A stretch of DNA of 64,000 nucleotides from Thermus scotoductus DSM 8553 (GCF_000381045.1 NZ_KB905729.1:84051-148050); one strand, 5' to 3'; numbered from the stretch's first letter, positions 17,285 to 26,241 are shown. The notes: generated from the sequence alone by a model not told the origin. Numbers and translations: made by a program.

Positions 17285-18235
17285 ATGGGAAGCATGGATG
17301 GCCGGGGCCGGGTCTTTTACTTTGCCAGCTGGGCCGGGATGGCCCTTGGCCTTTTGCTCCAGGCGCAGAGATTCCCGCCCCAGGGCCTGGAAGTTTTGCT
17401 CTACGCTTTTTTCGTTCTCTGGGCCCTTTGGGCCCTGCGCCGGGGTCCTAAGGTGGCGCCCCGCCTTCTTCTCCATCTCCTTGGAGCCTATTTGCTGTTT
17501 GAACTATGGCGGGTGGGGGAGAACTGGCCCTTGGCGGGGTTCTTCACCCCGGCCCTTTACCTGCTGGCTGGGTTCGCCTATCCCCCCTGGTCCTTAGGGC
17601 ACCTTTTGGGGGCCTTCTGGGGTGGGGTTTTGGTTCTTGCCCCCCTGGTTTTGGGGCGCAACCTGGATTTCTGGCCTCATTTTGCCGTGAGCCAGGTTAT
17701 TCTCTTAAGCCTTACCTTTCTCCTGGCCCGCTTCCGCGAGGCCCACGGCCAGATGCGCTTCTGGAAGGAACAGGCCCTCACGGATCCCCTAACCGGTCTC
17801 CTCAACAGGAGGGCCTTGGAGATGGCCTTAGAAAGGGAGGCCGCCCGGGTGGAGCGGGGGGAGAGGCCCTTCAGCCTGGTGCTTGTGGACCTGGACGACT
17901 TTAAACGGGTGAACGACACCCACGGCCACCAGGTGGGGGACCGGATCCTTAAGGAGGTGGCCCAGTACCTGGTGGCCCACGTGCGCCAGGGGGACCTGGT
18001 GGGGCGCTGGGGTGGGGAGGAGTTTGCCGTTATCCTTCCCCGCACCGAGGGGAAGGAGGCGCTCCAGGTGGCGGACAGGCTGAGGGAAGGCCTGAAGACC
18101 TTGGGGATCACCGCAAGCTTTGGGGTGGCGGTGTATGGGGGTGATCCCAGGGATCTCTTCCAAAGGGCGGACCGAGCCCTTTACCAGGCTAAGGGCTCGG
18201 GAAAGAACCAGGTGAGGCTGGATTCGGGTTCTTAG
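17285..18235 (+). CDS. Membrane diguanylate cyclase (GGDEF)
   Basis: It makes the second messenger c-di-GMP from two GTP. Residues 10-150 form about five hydrophobic segments; residues 160-316 are the GGDEF domain. The active site reads GGEEF (243-247), and an intact RxxD inhibitory site (RQGD, 234-237) lies five residues before it, so product inhibition is expected. DPLTGLLNRR opens the domain. ATG 17285 is used here; ATG 17294, 7 nt after TACCAT, is an equally good alternative that removes three residues. Confidence 0.9.
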   Translation: MGSMDGRGRVFYFASWAGMALGLLLQAQRFPPQGLEVLLYAFFVLWALWALRRGPKVAPRLLLHLLGAYLLFELWRVGENWPLAGFFTPALYLLAGFAYPPWSLGHLLGAFWGGVLVLAPLVLGRNLDFWPHFAVSQVILLSLTFLLARFREAHGQMRFWKEQALTDPLTGLLNRRALEMALEREAARVERGERPFSLVLVDLDDFKRVNDTHGHQVGDRILKEVAQYLVAHVRQGDLVGRWGGEEFAVILPRTEGKEALQVADRLREGLKTLGITASFGVAVYGGDPRDLFQRADRALYQAKGSGKNQVRLDSGS

Positions 18236-18249
18236 AGGGGGAGCCGGTT

Positions 18250-19329
18250 TCAGGAAACCCGGTACCCTACTCGGGAGAGGACTTCCCGGGCCCTTTCCCT
18301 TTCCTCCCGGCTGGCGAAGCCTAAGCGGATGGCCCCGGCCTCCTCCCGGATGGTGAGGACCTCGATGTCCTTGATGTTGACCCCGGCCTCCCCCAAGGCG
18401 GTGGCGATCCTGGCGATCTGGCCGGGCCGGTCGGGCACCTGGACCACCAGGTCGTGCATCTCGGGGAGCAGGCTTCGGCGCACGATGGGCAGGCTGTCCC
18501 GGGTGCGCTTGGCCTCCTCCGCCACCCGTAGGAGAACCTCGGGCTGGTCCAAAAACCCTTCCAGCTCCAAGAGCACCCCTCGTAGCTCTTCAATGGCTTC
18601 CTTGAGGGCTTCCTTGTTCTCCACCACCATGTCCCGGCTCATCCGGGGAGACCCTGAGGCCACCCGGGTGAGGTCGCGAAACCCCCCGGCCGCCAAGAAC
18701 ATCAGGAGGTCCCGGTGGGGGCTATGGGCCACCAGGCGGTTTAGGGCCACGGCCAAAAGATAGGGCAGGTGGGAGATGCGGGCCACCAAGCGGTCGTGAA
18801 GCTCCGGGGGGATTTCCAAGGGGTAGGCTCCCAAGGCCTCCACCAGCTTCTTAATCCCTTCGCGCGCCTTAGGGCTGGTCCGTGGCGTAGGGGTTAAAAC
18901 CCAGATGGCGTTGTGCAGAAGGCCCGCGTGGGCGTTTTCCACCCCGGCCCGCTCGCTTCCCGCCATGGGGTGGCTTCCCAGGAAGTGGGGCAGGATGCCC
19001 TCGAGGTCCCCCACCACCCGGGCCTTCACGCTGCCCACATCGGTCCAGAGGCTATCGGGGTGGGCTAAGGGAGCCAGCCTCCTGCCCAGGTCCACCAGGG
19101 CTCCCACAGGGGCCGCCAGGATGCCCAGCTCCAGCTCCCCCACCCAAGGGCCAAGCTGGGGGTGCACCCGGTCGGCTACCCCCAGGAAGAGGGCCTTCTC
19201 CAAGGCTTCGGGGTCCTGGTCGTAGGCGTGGATCTCCTCGGCCAGGAAGCGCTCCTTTAGGCCCAGGGCCACGCTTCCCCCCAGAAGGCCCACCCCGAAG
19301 ATGCCCACCTTGCCAAAAAGCGGTTTCAT
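18250..19329 (-). CDS. tyrA: Prephenate dehydrogenase with C-terminal ACT domain
   Basis: It oxidises prephenate to 4-hydroxyphenylpyruvate, committing carbon to tyrosine. Residues 1-275 are the dehydrogenase (NAD motif GIFGVGLLGGSVALGLK, catalytic GSHPMAGSERAG). Residues about 285-359 are an ACT domain (DLVVQVPDRPGQIARIA) that probably binds tyrosine for feedback. It overlaps aroF by 4 bp (ATGA), so the two are one operon under the upstream leader. Confidence 0.94.
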   Translation of the reverse strand: MKPLFGKVGIFGVGLLGGSVALGLKERFLAEEIHAYDQDPEALEKALFLGVADRVHPQLGPWVGELELGILAAPVGALVDLGRRLAPLAHPDSLWTDVGSVKARVVGDLEGILPHFLGSHPMAGSERAGVENAHAGLLHNAIWVLTPTPRTSPKAREGIKKLVEALGAYPLEIPPELHDRLVARISHLPYLLAVALNRLVAHSPHRDLLMFLAAGGFRDLTRVASGSPRMSRDMVVENKEALKEAIEELRGVLLELEGFLDQPEVLLRVAEEAKRTRDSLPIVRRSLLPEMHDLVVQVPDRPGQIARIATALGEAGVNIKDIEVLTIREEAGAIRLGFASREERERAREVLSRVGYRVS

Positions 19330-20360
19330 CCCAAGACGGGTGCGGAGAGGGTCTTGTCCAGGGCTTCCAAAAGCCGCTTAGCCTTTTGCATCAGCTCGGC
19401 GAACTCGTGCTCGTAGAGCTGCTGGGCTGCGTCGGAAAGGGCTTTTTCCGGCTCGGGGTGGGTTTCCACGATGAGGCCATCCGCCCCTGCCGCAAGCCCC
19501 GCCAGGGCCAAGGGGATGACCCACTCCCGCTTGCCTGCGGGGTGGGAGGGATCCACCCATACGGGGAGGTGGGTGAAGCTTTTGAGCACGGGCACCGCCG
19601 AGACATCCAGGGTGAAGCGGGTGGTCTTCTCAAAGGTGCGGATCCCCCGCTCTACCAGGATCACCTGCATGTTGCCCCGGGAGAGGATGTACTCGGCGCT
19701 CATTAAGAACTCTTCCAGGGTCATGCTCATACCCCGCTTGAGGAGGACGGGCTTTTTCGCCTCGCCCACCGCCTGGAGGAGGGCGAAGTTTTGGGCGTTA
19801 CGGGCCCCGATCTGCAGGGCGTCGGCATACTCCGCCACCAGTTCCACCTGCTCCGGGGAGAGGACCTCGGTGACCACGGGAAGCCCCGTCTCCCGCCGGG
19901 CCTCCGCCAGGATCTTGAGCCCCTCCAGGCCCAGCCCTTGGAAGGCGTAGGGGCTGGTCCTGGGCTTGAAGGCCCCGCCCCTCAGCATCCCCGCCCCGTG
20001 GGCCTTCACGTAGCGGGCGGCTTTAAGGGTCTGCTCCCGGGACTCCACCCCACAGGGCCCTGCGGCGATCAGCACATGGCCTCCCCCCGTCTTGCACGTG
20101 GGGAACTCCAAGACGGTGGGGAAGGGCTGGACCTCGAGGCTCGCCAGCTTGTAGGGCTTGGAGATGGGGATCACCTCCGCCACCCCGGGCAGGGCGCGGA
20201 AGTGCTCCATGAGCTCCGGGGTAGGCCCCCGGCCGATGGCCCCCACCAGGGTGGTCTCCACTCCCCGGGAGACGTGGGGCCGGTAGCCCACCTTCTCAAT
20301 TTCCCGCACCACCTCTTCTAACTCCGCTTCCGTGTGTCCCCGCTTCATCACGATGAGCAT
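19326..20360 (-). CDS. aroF: 3-deoxy-D-arabino-heptulosonate 7-phosphate synthase (type I beta)
   Basis: It condenses erythrose 4-phosphate and PEP, the entry to the shikimate pathway. The 344-aa protein has an N-terminal ferredoxin-like regulatory domain (residues 1-70), as in the Thermotoga enzyme that is inhibited by Tyr/Phe. The barrel follows with IAAGPCGVES, GGAFKPRTSPYAFQG, LLKRGMSMTLEEFLM and WVDPSHPAGKR. The ATG at 20360 follows AGGAGGG. Transcription starts over 100 nt upstream and passes through the attenuator-like leader. Confidence 0.95.
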   Translation of the reverse strand: MLIVMKRGHTEAELEEVVREIEKVGYRPHVSRGVETTLVGAIGRGPTPELMEHFRALPGVAEVIPISKPYKLASLEVQPFPTVLEFPTCKTGGGHVLIAAGPCGVESREQTLKAARYVKAHGAGMLRGGAFKPRTSPYAFQGLGLEGLKILAEARRETGLPVVTEVLSPEQVELVAEYADALQIGARNAQNFALLQAVGEAKKPVLLKRGMSMTLEEFLMSAEYILSRGNMQVILVERGIRTFEKTTRFTLDVSAVPVLKSFTHLPVWVDPSHPAGKREWVIPLALAGLAAGADGLIVETHPEPEKALSDAAQQLYEHEFAELMQKAKRLLEALDKTLSAPVLG

Positions 20361-20370
20361 CCTTCCCTCC

Positions 20371-20406
20371 TAAAAGCCTTGGGCGCCCCCTTTTTTGGGG
20401 GCGCCC
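20371..20406 (-). terminator. Attenuator terminator hairpin of the aroF-tyrA leader
   Basis: Read on the minus strand, GGGCGCCCCC (20406-20397), loop AAAAAA, GGGGGCGCCC (20390-20381) form a perfect 10-bp stem, followed by AAGGCTTTTA. It lies between the leader peptide and the aroF ribosome site. The same 10-mer GGGGGCGCCC also occurs upstream at 20446-20437 and can pair with the left arm instead, forming an antiterminator. Confidence 0.75.
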
Positions 20407-20422
20407 TTCTTGCGGAAAAACC

Positions 20423-20488
20423 CTATGCGGACCGCAGGGCGCCCCCGGCGGGATAATAAAAGCCGAAGTAGCGCCCTAGGGTCCGCAT
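20423..20488 (-). CDS. Tyr/Phe-rich leader peptide of aroF-tyrA (21 aa)
   Basis: ATG at 20488 opens a 21-codon frame, MRTLGRYFGFYYP then AGGALRSA and TAG at 20425-20423. Six residues in the middle include three Tyr and two Phe (TAC TTC GGC TTT TAT TAT). GGAGG lies 5 nt upstream. The gene sits between a consensus promoter and the terminator hairpin before DAHP synthase and prephenate dehydrogenase. That is the classic layout of an amino-acid attenuator sensing charged tRNA-Tyr and tRNA-Phe. Too short for ordinary gene finders. Confidence 0.75.
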   Translation of the reverse strand: MRTLGRYFGFYYPAGGALRSA

Positions 20489-20498
20489 ATTGCCTCCA

Positions 20499-20527
20499 AG
20501 CATAGGGGAGGGGGGAAGACCTGTCAA
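20499..20527 (-). promoter_or_regulatory. Promoter of the aroF-tyrA leader
   Basis: TTGACA (20527-20522), 17-bp spacer, TATGCT (20504-20499). Transcription should begin about 20492, only a few bases before the leader-peptide ATG at 20488, so the leader peptide is nearly leaderless and its GGAGG may lie upstream of the RNA start. Confidence 0.75.
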
Positions 20528-20599
20528 GAGGGGCAGAGCGGGGACCGAAAGGCCCTTGCCCCGCGGGTTATTCCCTTTAGAGAAAAGAGGGGGTGTGGG

Positions 20600-20962
20600 G
20601 GAGCTATAATCCCCCGGTTTCCAAGATAGCCCTCAAGATACGCTAACGCGTGACACAGGCTGACCAAACCGGGGATACATGGACTCCCCCACGTCCACCA
20701 CAGGTGGACACGGATTTGGTACAATGTTCTTGGGGACAAAGTTCCCCGTGGACCTTGAAACCTGCAAAAACGGGTTCCATCGGGTAGTCCGATGGGTAAA
20801 ACTCCAAACGAACACCCGTGGCAGAGCCAGAAGCATTGCGCTCGCCTGCCGAGGAGTCAAGGTCTTTCTGGGCCTGGACGGGGCCTTCGGGGAAAACCCC
20901 GCGTGCTTTCCCGCAGGGAAACACCCCGAGAAGCCCCGGACTTTAGTCCGGGGAGTCGTCAC
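20600..20962 (+). mobile_element. Remnant or miniature of an IS200/IS605 (TnpB-type) element
   Basis: This gap of more than 400 bp has no convincing gene. Its right end is the hairpin CCCCGGACT-TT-AGTCCGGGG (20934-20953) followed by AGTCGTCAC, the typical right end of IS605-family elements, where it also forms the end of the TnpB guide RNA. One frame through it reads EAPDFSPGS, like TnpB C-termini. Upstream are several small hairpins (20693-20709, 20777-20795, 20897-20910) and a 9-bp inverted repeat CCCCGGTTT/AAACCGGGG (20612-20620, 20666-20674). No transposase core or zinc finger remains. The left boundary is uncertain. Confidence 0.45.
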
Positions 20963-21717
20963 AAGCTGGCCGTAAGGCGCATTTGTGCTCCCGTGGGGTC
21001 TTGCAGCTCCATCGTCCGGCCCCAGGGGTCCAGGAGCGTGTAGCCGAGGAGTCCCGTGGACTCTGGCGGAGCCCTTCGCTTTCCTGCCCAGACGTTGGCC
21101 CCCACGTGGTGGTGGTAGCCATCCCAGGCGAAAAAGAGGGCCCCGGGGTAGGTGCGCAGGGTGACCTCCATGCCCAGGTGGTTGGCAAAAAGGGCCTCGG
21201 CCTCCTTGAGGTCTTCCACATGTAGGTGCAGATGGCCGAGGAGGGTTTCGGGTGGAAGGGAGCTGGGTTTTGGGGCTTGGGAAAGGAGCCCTTCCAGGTT
21301 CAAGGGGGCGGTGAACATAAGGGGTTCGGAGGGCCAGGCCCCTTGGGGCCGGTCCCAGTAGAGCTCGAGGCCATTCCCCTCAGGATCGCGAAAGTAAAGG
21401 GCCTCGGAAACCCCGTGGTCTGCTGCTCCCTCGAAGTAGGCCCCAGCTTGGAGGAGCCTTTGGGTGACCCCGGCCAAGGCCCTGCGGTCGGGGAGGAGGA
21501 GGGCGAAGTGGTAAAGGCCCACCGAGGGATAGGGCCTCAGGGGAGCTTCAGGAGCATGGACCAGCTCCAGGTGAAACCCCTGGCCTCTCGGGTAAAGGCG
21601 GTAGCGGGGTGGGTCGGCCTCCAGCCTCAGGCCCAGGAGGCCCTGGTAGAAGGAGAGGGCCGCCTCGAGGTCCCTCACCCTTAGGGTGAGGGCCAAAAGC
21701 CGCGGGGGAAAGGCCAT
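20959..21717 (-). CDS. VOC-family (glyoxalase/extradiol dioxygenase-like) protein
   Basis: A 252-aa protein with two tandem VOC modules (residues about 7-125 and 150-248), like CatE-type catechol 2,3-dioxygenases or glyoxalase-fold proteins. Visible motifs are LTLRVRDLEAALSFYQGLLGL and LGHLHLHVEDLKEAEALF, with metal-ligand candidates His in the second and Glu in GNGLELYWDRP and GRTMELQDP. Its start overlaps the yceI stop by 1 bp. Its TGA stop lies within the GTCAC right end of the IS605-like remnant, so the original C-terminus may have been slightly altered. Confidence 0.8.
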   Translation of the reverse strand: MAFPPRLLALTLRVRDLEAALSFYQGLLGLRLEADPPRYRLYPRGQGFHLELVHAPEAPLRPYPSVGLYHFALLLPDRRALAGVTQRLLQAGAYFEGAADHGVSEALYFRDPEGNGLELYWDRPQGAWPSEPLMFTAPLNLEGLLSQAPKPSSLPPETLLGHLHLHVEDLKEAEALFANHLGMEVTLRTYPGALFFAWDGYHHHVGANVWAGKRRAPPESTGLLGYTLLDPWGRTMELQDPTGAQMRLTASL

Positions 21718-22253
21718 TACCCGGCCACCGCCTCCTGCGCCTTGACCGCCTCGGTGTCCACGCTGAAGCGCACTTCCTCGCCCACCAGTACCCCGCCCAT
21801 CTCCAGGGGCATGTTCCAGGTGAGGCCGAAGTCCTTGCGGTTCAGCTTTCCTTCAAAATGGGCGGCGATGCGTTCGTTGCCCCAGGGGTCCTTGACTGGG
21901 CCATGGGTTTCCACCTCGAAGGAGAGGGGCCGGGTGATGCCCCGGATGGTTACCTCCCCCTCCACCCTGTACCGCCCCTCGCCCAAGGGGGTAATCCTCT
22001 CGCTTCGGAAGACGATCTCGGGGTAGCGCTCCACATCCAGGAAGTCGGGGGAACGCAGGTGGTTGTCCCGGTCGGGCACCCCGGTGTGGATGCTTTTCGC
22101 ATCCAGCCGGGCCTCCACCTTAAGGGGCTTCCCGGTTTCGTCCGTCTCCACGTAACCCTCTTTGAGGTTTAAGGTGCCCTTGACCGTGGCGATCATCATA
22201 TGCCGCACGGCGAACTCGATGCTGGTGTGGGCTGGGTCTAGGTTCCAACGCAT
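21717..22253 (-). CDS. yceI: YceI-family isoprenoid-binding protein
   Basis: A 178-aa lipocalin-like barrel that in Thermus homologues binds long polyisoprenoids. It begins MRWNLDPAHTSIEFAVRHMM and contains DRDNHLRSPDFLDVERYPEI. There is no signal peptide, so it is cytoplasmic, unlike the periplasmic E. coli form. ATG 22253 follows GGAGGT; the longer frame to 22316 lacks a site. A consensus promoter precedes it. The mqnA and mqnE genes next door make the menaquinone head group, so a role with the quinone side chain is plausible but unproven. Confidence 0.9.
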   Translation of the reverse strand: MRWNLDPAHTSIEFAVRHMMIATVKGTLNLKEGYVETDETGKPLKVEARLDAKSIHTGVPDRDNHLRSPDFLDVERYPEIVFRSERITPLGEGRYRVEGEVTIRGITRPLSFEVETHGPVKDPWGNERIAAHFEGKLNRKDFGLTWNMPLEMGGVLVGEEVRFSVDTEAVKAQEAVAG

Positions 22254-22287
22254 GTTTTGACCTCCTTGGGTCCAAGGACCCAGTACT

Positions 22288-22316
22288 AGGCTACTCAGGG
22301 TGCTATATAAAGTCAA
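22288..22316 (-). promoter_or_regulatory. Promoter of yceI
   Basis: TTGACT (22316-22311), 17-bp spacer containing TATATAG, and TAGCCT (22293-22288), about 35 nt before the yceI ATG; a GGAGGT ribosome site lies in the leader. Confidence 0.7.
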
Positions 22317-22319
22317 GCA

Positions 22320-23131
22320 CTATGCGGGATAGTATGTAGGGGCAAAGGGAAGGCCCAAAGCGTCGGCGAAAGCCTTTAGCCCCAGGCGGTCGGGCTCCTC
22401 CAGGTGGTAGCGGAAGTTCCAAAGGTAGTGCTCCATGAGCACAGGGTGGATTCCAAGCCGCTTGGCCTCGGCTTCCGCTACTTCTCCCAGCCGGCTAAGC
22501 CCCTGGCGCCGGGCCTTTCTCAGGGCTTGCACCAACTTTAAGGGAGGAGGGTTTTCCCTGCGGTAGGCCCAGACGGCGAAGACGAAGGGCAGCCGGGTGC
22601 GTTCAAACCAGAGCATGGAGAGGTCCACCACCTCTACCTCCCCAAAGCGGGTGGGAAGGGCATGGGGGGTCTCAGGGAGATGGTCTAGGAGGCTGGCGTA
22701 GGCCTGGATGGCTTTGTCGCCGATGAGGAGGACCCCGTCGTACTCCTTAAGGAGCTCCAGTCCCCCTTCCTTGGCCTCGTACTGGGGAAAAACCCCCTGT
22801 TCCCCAAGGAGGAGCTTTAGGAGCTCCACGCTGGTGGCGCTTTCCGTGGTGAGGGCAATGCGCTTCAGGTCCGCGGGCTTCCCCTTAAGAAACAAGTTAA
22901 CCGAGTACACCCGTCCCAGGACGGCCACGGAAAAGTCGGGGAGAAGCCCTAGCTCCTCCTGGTGCTCCAGGTAAAAGTAGCTGGAAACCAGGGAAAGCCC
23001 CACCTCTCCCGAGAGCACCATCCGGTTGAGCTCTGCGGGAACCCCATAGCAAAGCCGCCAGCCATCGGGCTCCAGAAACTGGTAGAGGGGGGCGGTGTTG
23101 GCGTAGGGGGGAACCCCCAGGGCGTAGGCCA

Positions 23132-23132
<1 letters not shown>
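22320..23132 (-). CDS. mqnA: Chorismate dehydratase MqnA
   Basis: It converts chorismate to 3-enolpyruvylbenzoate, the first step of the futalosine route to menaquinone. The 270-aa periplasmic-binding-protein-like fold shows GVPPYANTAPLYQFL, VGLSLVSSYFYL and LIGDKAI. It overlaps mqnE by 1 bp. Chorismate comes from the shikimate pathway, whose first enzyme is encoded 3 kb to the left. Confidence 0.93.
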
Positions 23133-24250
<1,118 letters not shown>

Positions 24251-24284
24251 GAGGAGGAGTCTACCCCTTCCCGGAACCTTTGGA

Positions 24285-24701
24285 CTAGGGCCATGACTCC
24301 CCTTCGCCTCCCCCCCACGCTTTTCCCCGGCAAAAGGCCTCGCAGGTAGCGATCGGTGAGGAGGAGAGGTCGGCGGGGGACTCCCAGCTTCCCCCCCGCC
24401 AGAGGAAGTCCTCCCGGGAAAGCCCCCGCTCCTGGCGCACGGCCACCTCCTGCCAGGGGCGCACCCAGTACCCCTGGGAAAGCTCGGAGAAGAGGTCTTG
24501 CAAGGCAGGTAGCAGGTAGCCTGCCTTTTCCTCGGGACCCTGGATGGGGTAAAGGGTTTCCAGCACGTGAAAGGGGCTTGGGGGGGCTAAGGCCTTGCCC
24601 CTTAGGGCCAGGTAGAGCTCGCCGAAGGCCTCGTGCCCCCGCTGGCCCAGGCGATGCTCGGCCATGCGGCTGGCGTGGTTTTGGTCCAGGTAGACCAGCA
24701 A
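24285..24701 (-). pseudogene. Small PIN-like gene with an apparent frameshift
   Basis: The frame opens LLVYLDQNHASRMAEHRLGQ, a start typical of PIN-like nuclease or toxin domains with an early Asp, and runs normally to REDFLWRGGSWESPADL. It then degenerates and stops at 24285. The neighbouring frame continues the expected pattern, LLLTDRYLRGLLPG and ALVQRFREG, and stops at 24247 as GTGA with the mqnE start. So one base is missing (or two are added) near 24370 in a CT-rich run. The start is uncertain: TTG 24701 or TTG 24731. It could be a sequencing error. Confidence 0.55.
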
Positions 24702-24706
24702 CTCCC

Positions 24707-25150
24707 TCAGTCCTTGGCCTTGGCCAGCCAAAGGGCGGAGGCCAGAAGGGCCACCCCGCCGGCGAAGAGGAGGAAGTCCAAGGAGGTCTGGGGCTTGAAG
24801 GCCGAGGCCCTTTCAAAGAACTTCACCACCAGGATCATGACGATCACCTGGCCCAGCTTGCCCTTGAGGTCCGCCAGGCTTTCCACCGTGAGGGCGTTTT
24901 CCAAGGGAAGCTCCAGCTTGCGGATGAAAAGCTCAAAAAGGCCCAGGCTGAAGATGAGGAAAACGGCGCTTAAAAGGGCCAGGTCCACGGCGCCCACCAG
25001 GACGGGAAGGGCTTCGTCCAAGGGTTTTTGCACCGCAAGGAGGGTTTCCTCGAGGGCATGCCAGGCGAAGTAGAGGGCCCCGAGGAGCATCCCCACCACG
25101 GGGAGAAGCATGAGCCAGCGCAAAGGGTAAACCAGGGCTTCCGGGCGCAT
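24707..25150 (-). CDS. YqhA/UPF0114 family membrane protein
   Basis: A 147-aa integral membrane protein with three or four hydrophobic segments (about 11-32, 54-77, 97-112, 122-142). The conserved UPF0114 segment LFELFIRKLELP is followed by SLADLKGKLGQVIVMILVVKFFE. The biochemical function of the family is unknown. It lies just upstream of the frameshifted small gene, and its TGA overlaps the longer possible start of that gene. Confidence 0.85.
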   Translation of the reverse strand: MRPEALVYPLRWLMLLPVVGMLLGALYFAWHALEETLLAVQKPLDEALPVLVGAVDLALLSAVFLIFSLGLFELFIRKLELPLENALTVESLADLKGKLGQVIVMILVVKFFERASAFKPQTSLDFLLFAGGVALLASALWLAKAKD

Positions 25151-25159
25151 GGGGAGATT

Positions 25160-26194
25160 CTAAGGCAGGTAGGGAACTGCAGGAGAGGTGCGGGTGGAGG
25201 CCCGTTCGATCAGGAGGGGTTCAAAGCGCACGGCCCGGGGAGGGCCCGCATAGCCCTGCATCCTCTCCAGGAGAAGTTGCGCCGCCCGGGCGCCCATGGC
25301 CTCCACCGGCTGGGCGATGGTGGAAAGCCCCACCTCCTCGGTGAAGGGATGCCCGTCAAAGCCCAGGACCCTTACCTCCTTGCCCAAGGTGAGCCCCAGC
25401 CTTTCCGCTTCCTCTAAGATCCCCAGGGCTACCTGGTCGGCACCGGCGAAGACGTTGAGGGGGGGCGAGGCCCTTTCCAGGAAGTGCCGGAGGGCCAACC
25501 TCCCCCCTTCCTGGGAAAGCCGGGTGGTGTAGAGGTGGCCTTCGGGGAAGGGACGCCCCGCCTCCTTTAAGGCCTCCTGGAATCCAGCCAGGCGTTCGGC
25601 GAAGACCGTGTGGCGGAAGGCCCGGTCGGGTTCCTCCTCCACCTTCACGGCGAAGATGGGGCCGGGGAAGCGCGCCAGGTACTCCCCGGCCAGGTGACCC
25701 CCCAGGAAGTTGTCCAGGTAAACGGAGTCGTACCGGGGGTTCTTGGCGTCCACCAATACCACGGGGCGGTCGGTGGGAAGCCTCCCTCCCTCAAAGTGCT
25801 CGCTGAGGTCGTAGGAGGCGAGGATGAGGCCGTCGGTGAGGAAGGCCAGAGTGGAGCTTTCCAAATACCGCCTGAGCCGGGCCTGGGAGAGAATGGGGAA
25901 GAGGGCCAGGTCGTAGCGCTTTTCCAGGAGGACGCCTTCGATCCCCTCCACCAGCCTTCGGTAAAACTCCGTGGCCACGAAGGGAAGGAGGACGGAGACC
26001 GTGTAGCTTCTTCCTCCCGCGATGCGCCGGGCATGGGGGTTCGGGGTGTAGCCCAGTTCCTCCATGGCCTTCAGCACCCGGGCCCGGGTTTCCGGGCGCA
26101 CCGCCTTGTGGTTGTTGAGCACCCGGCTCACCGTGCCCAGGCCCACCCCGGCCCGGGCGGCCACCTCGAGGATGGTGGGTTTCTTCTTGCTCAT
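25160..26194 (-). CDS. LacI-family transcriptional regulator
   Basis: A 344-aa sugar-type repressor. Residues 1-60 are the LacI helix-turn-helix (TILEVAARAGVGLGTVSRVLNN, then the hinge YTPNPHARRIA); the rest is a periplasmic-binding-protein-like effector domain. ATG 26194 starts MSKKKPTILEV; the longer frame to 26257 runs through the operator. Two adjacent palindromes upstream suggest autoregulation. No sugar genes are adjacent, so its regulon lies elsewhere or includes the divergent plsY-like gene. Confidence 0.9.
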   Translation of the reverse strand: MSKKKPTILEVAARAGVGLGTVSRVLNNHKAVRPETRARVLKAMEELGYTPNPHARRIAGGRSYTVSVLLPFVATEFYRRLVEGIEGVLLEKRYDLALFPILSQARLRRYLESSTLAFLTDGLILASYDLSEHFEGGRLPTDRPVVLVDAKNPRYDSVYLDNFLGGHLAGEYLARFPGPIFAVKVEEEPDRAFRHTVFAERLAGFQEALKEAGRPFPEGHLYTTRLSQEGGRLALRHFLERASPPLNVFAGADQVALGILEEAERLGLTLGKEVRVLGFDGHPFTEEVGLSTIAQPVEAMGARAAQLLLERMQGYAGPPRAVRFEPLLIERASTRTSPAVPYLP

Positions 26195-26217
26195 AGTCTG
26201 GTTCCCTGTTCCTGGTG

Positions 26218-26241
26218 GAAGCGCTTCATGGAAACTTCCAT
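26218..26241. promoter_or_regulatory. Tandem palindromic operators between lacI-type and plsY-like genes
   Basis: GAAGCGCTTC (26218-26227), a perfect 10-bp palindrome of the LacI-operator type, is followed without gap by ATGGAAACTTCCAT (26228-26241), whose 6-bp arms are also symmetric. They lie 24 bp upstream of the regulator start and 44 bp upstream of the divergent gene. Confidence 0.55.

Noticed and set aside
18243..18262. Terminator between the GGDEF gene and tyrA
   Set aside because: The imperfect stem CCGGTTTC/GAAACCCGG lies largely within the last tyrA codons and has no T-run; may be chance.
20605..20610. Consensus TATAAT on the plus strand as a promoter
   Set aside because: No -35 at 16-18 bp and no gene downstream on that strand; it lies at the left part of the IS605-like remnant.
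20679..20975. 98-aa frame as a gene in the gap between aroF and the VOC gene
   Set aside because: Codon composition is unlike its neighbours, no family is recognised, and its end reads through the element's terminal hairpin.
21672..21692. Perfect palindrome CCCTCACCC-TTA-GGGTGAGGG as an operator
   Set aside because: It lies within the first codons of the VOC gene and encodes the conserved LTLRVRD segment; no regulator or promoter nearby supports it.
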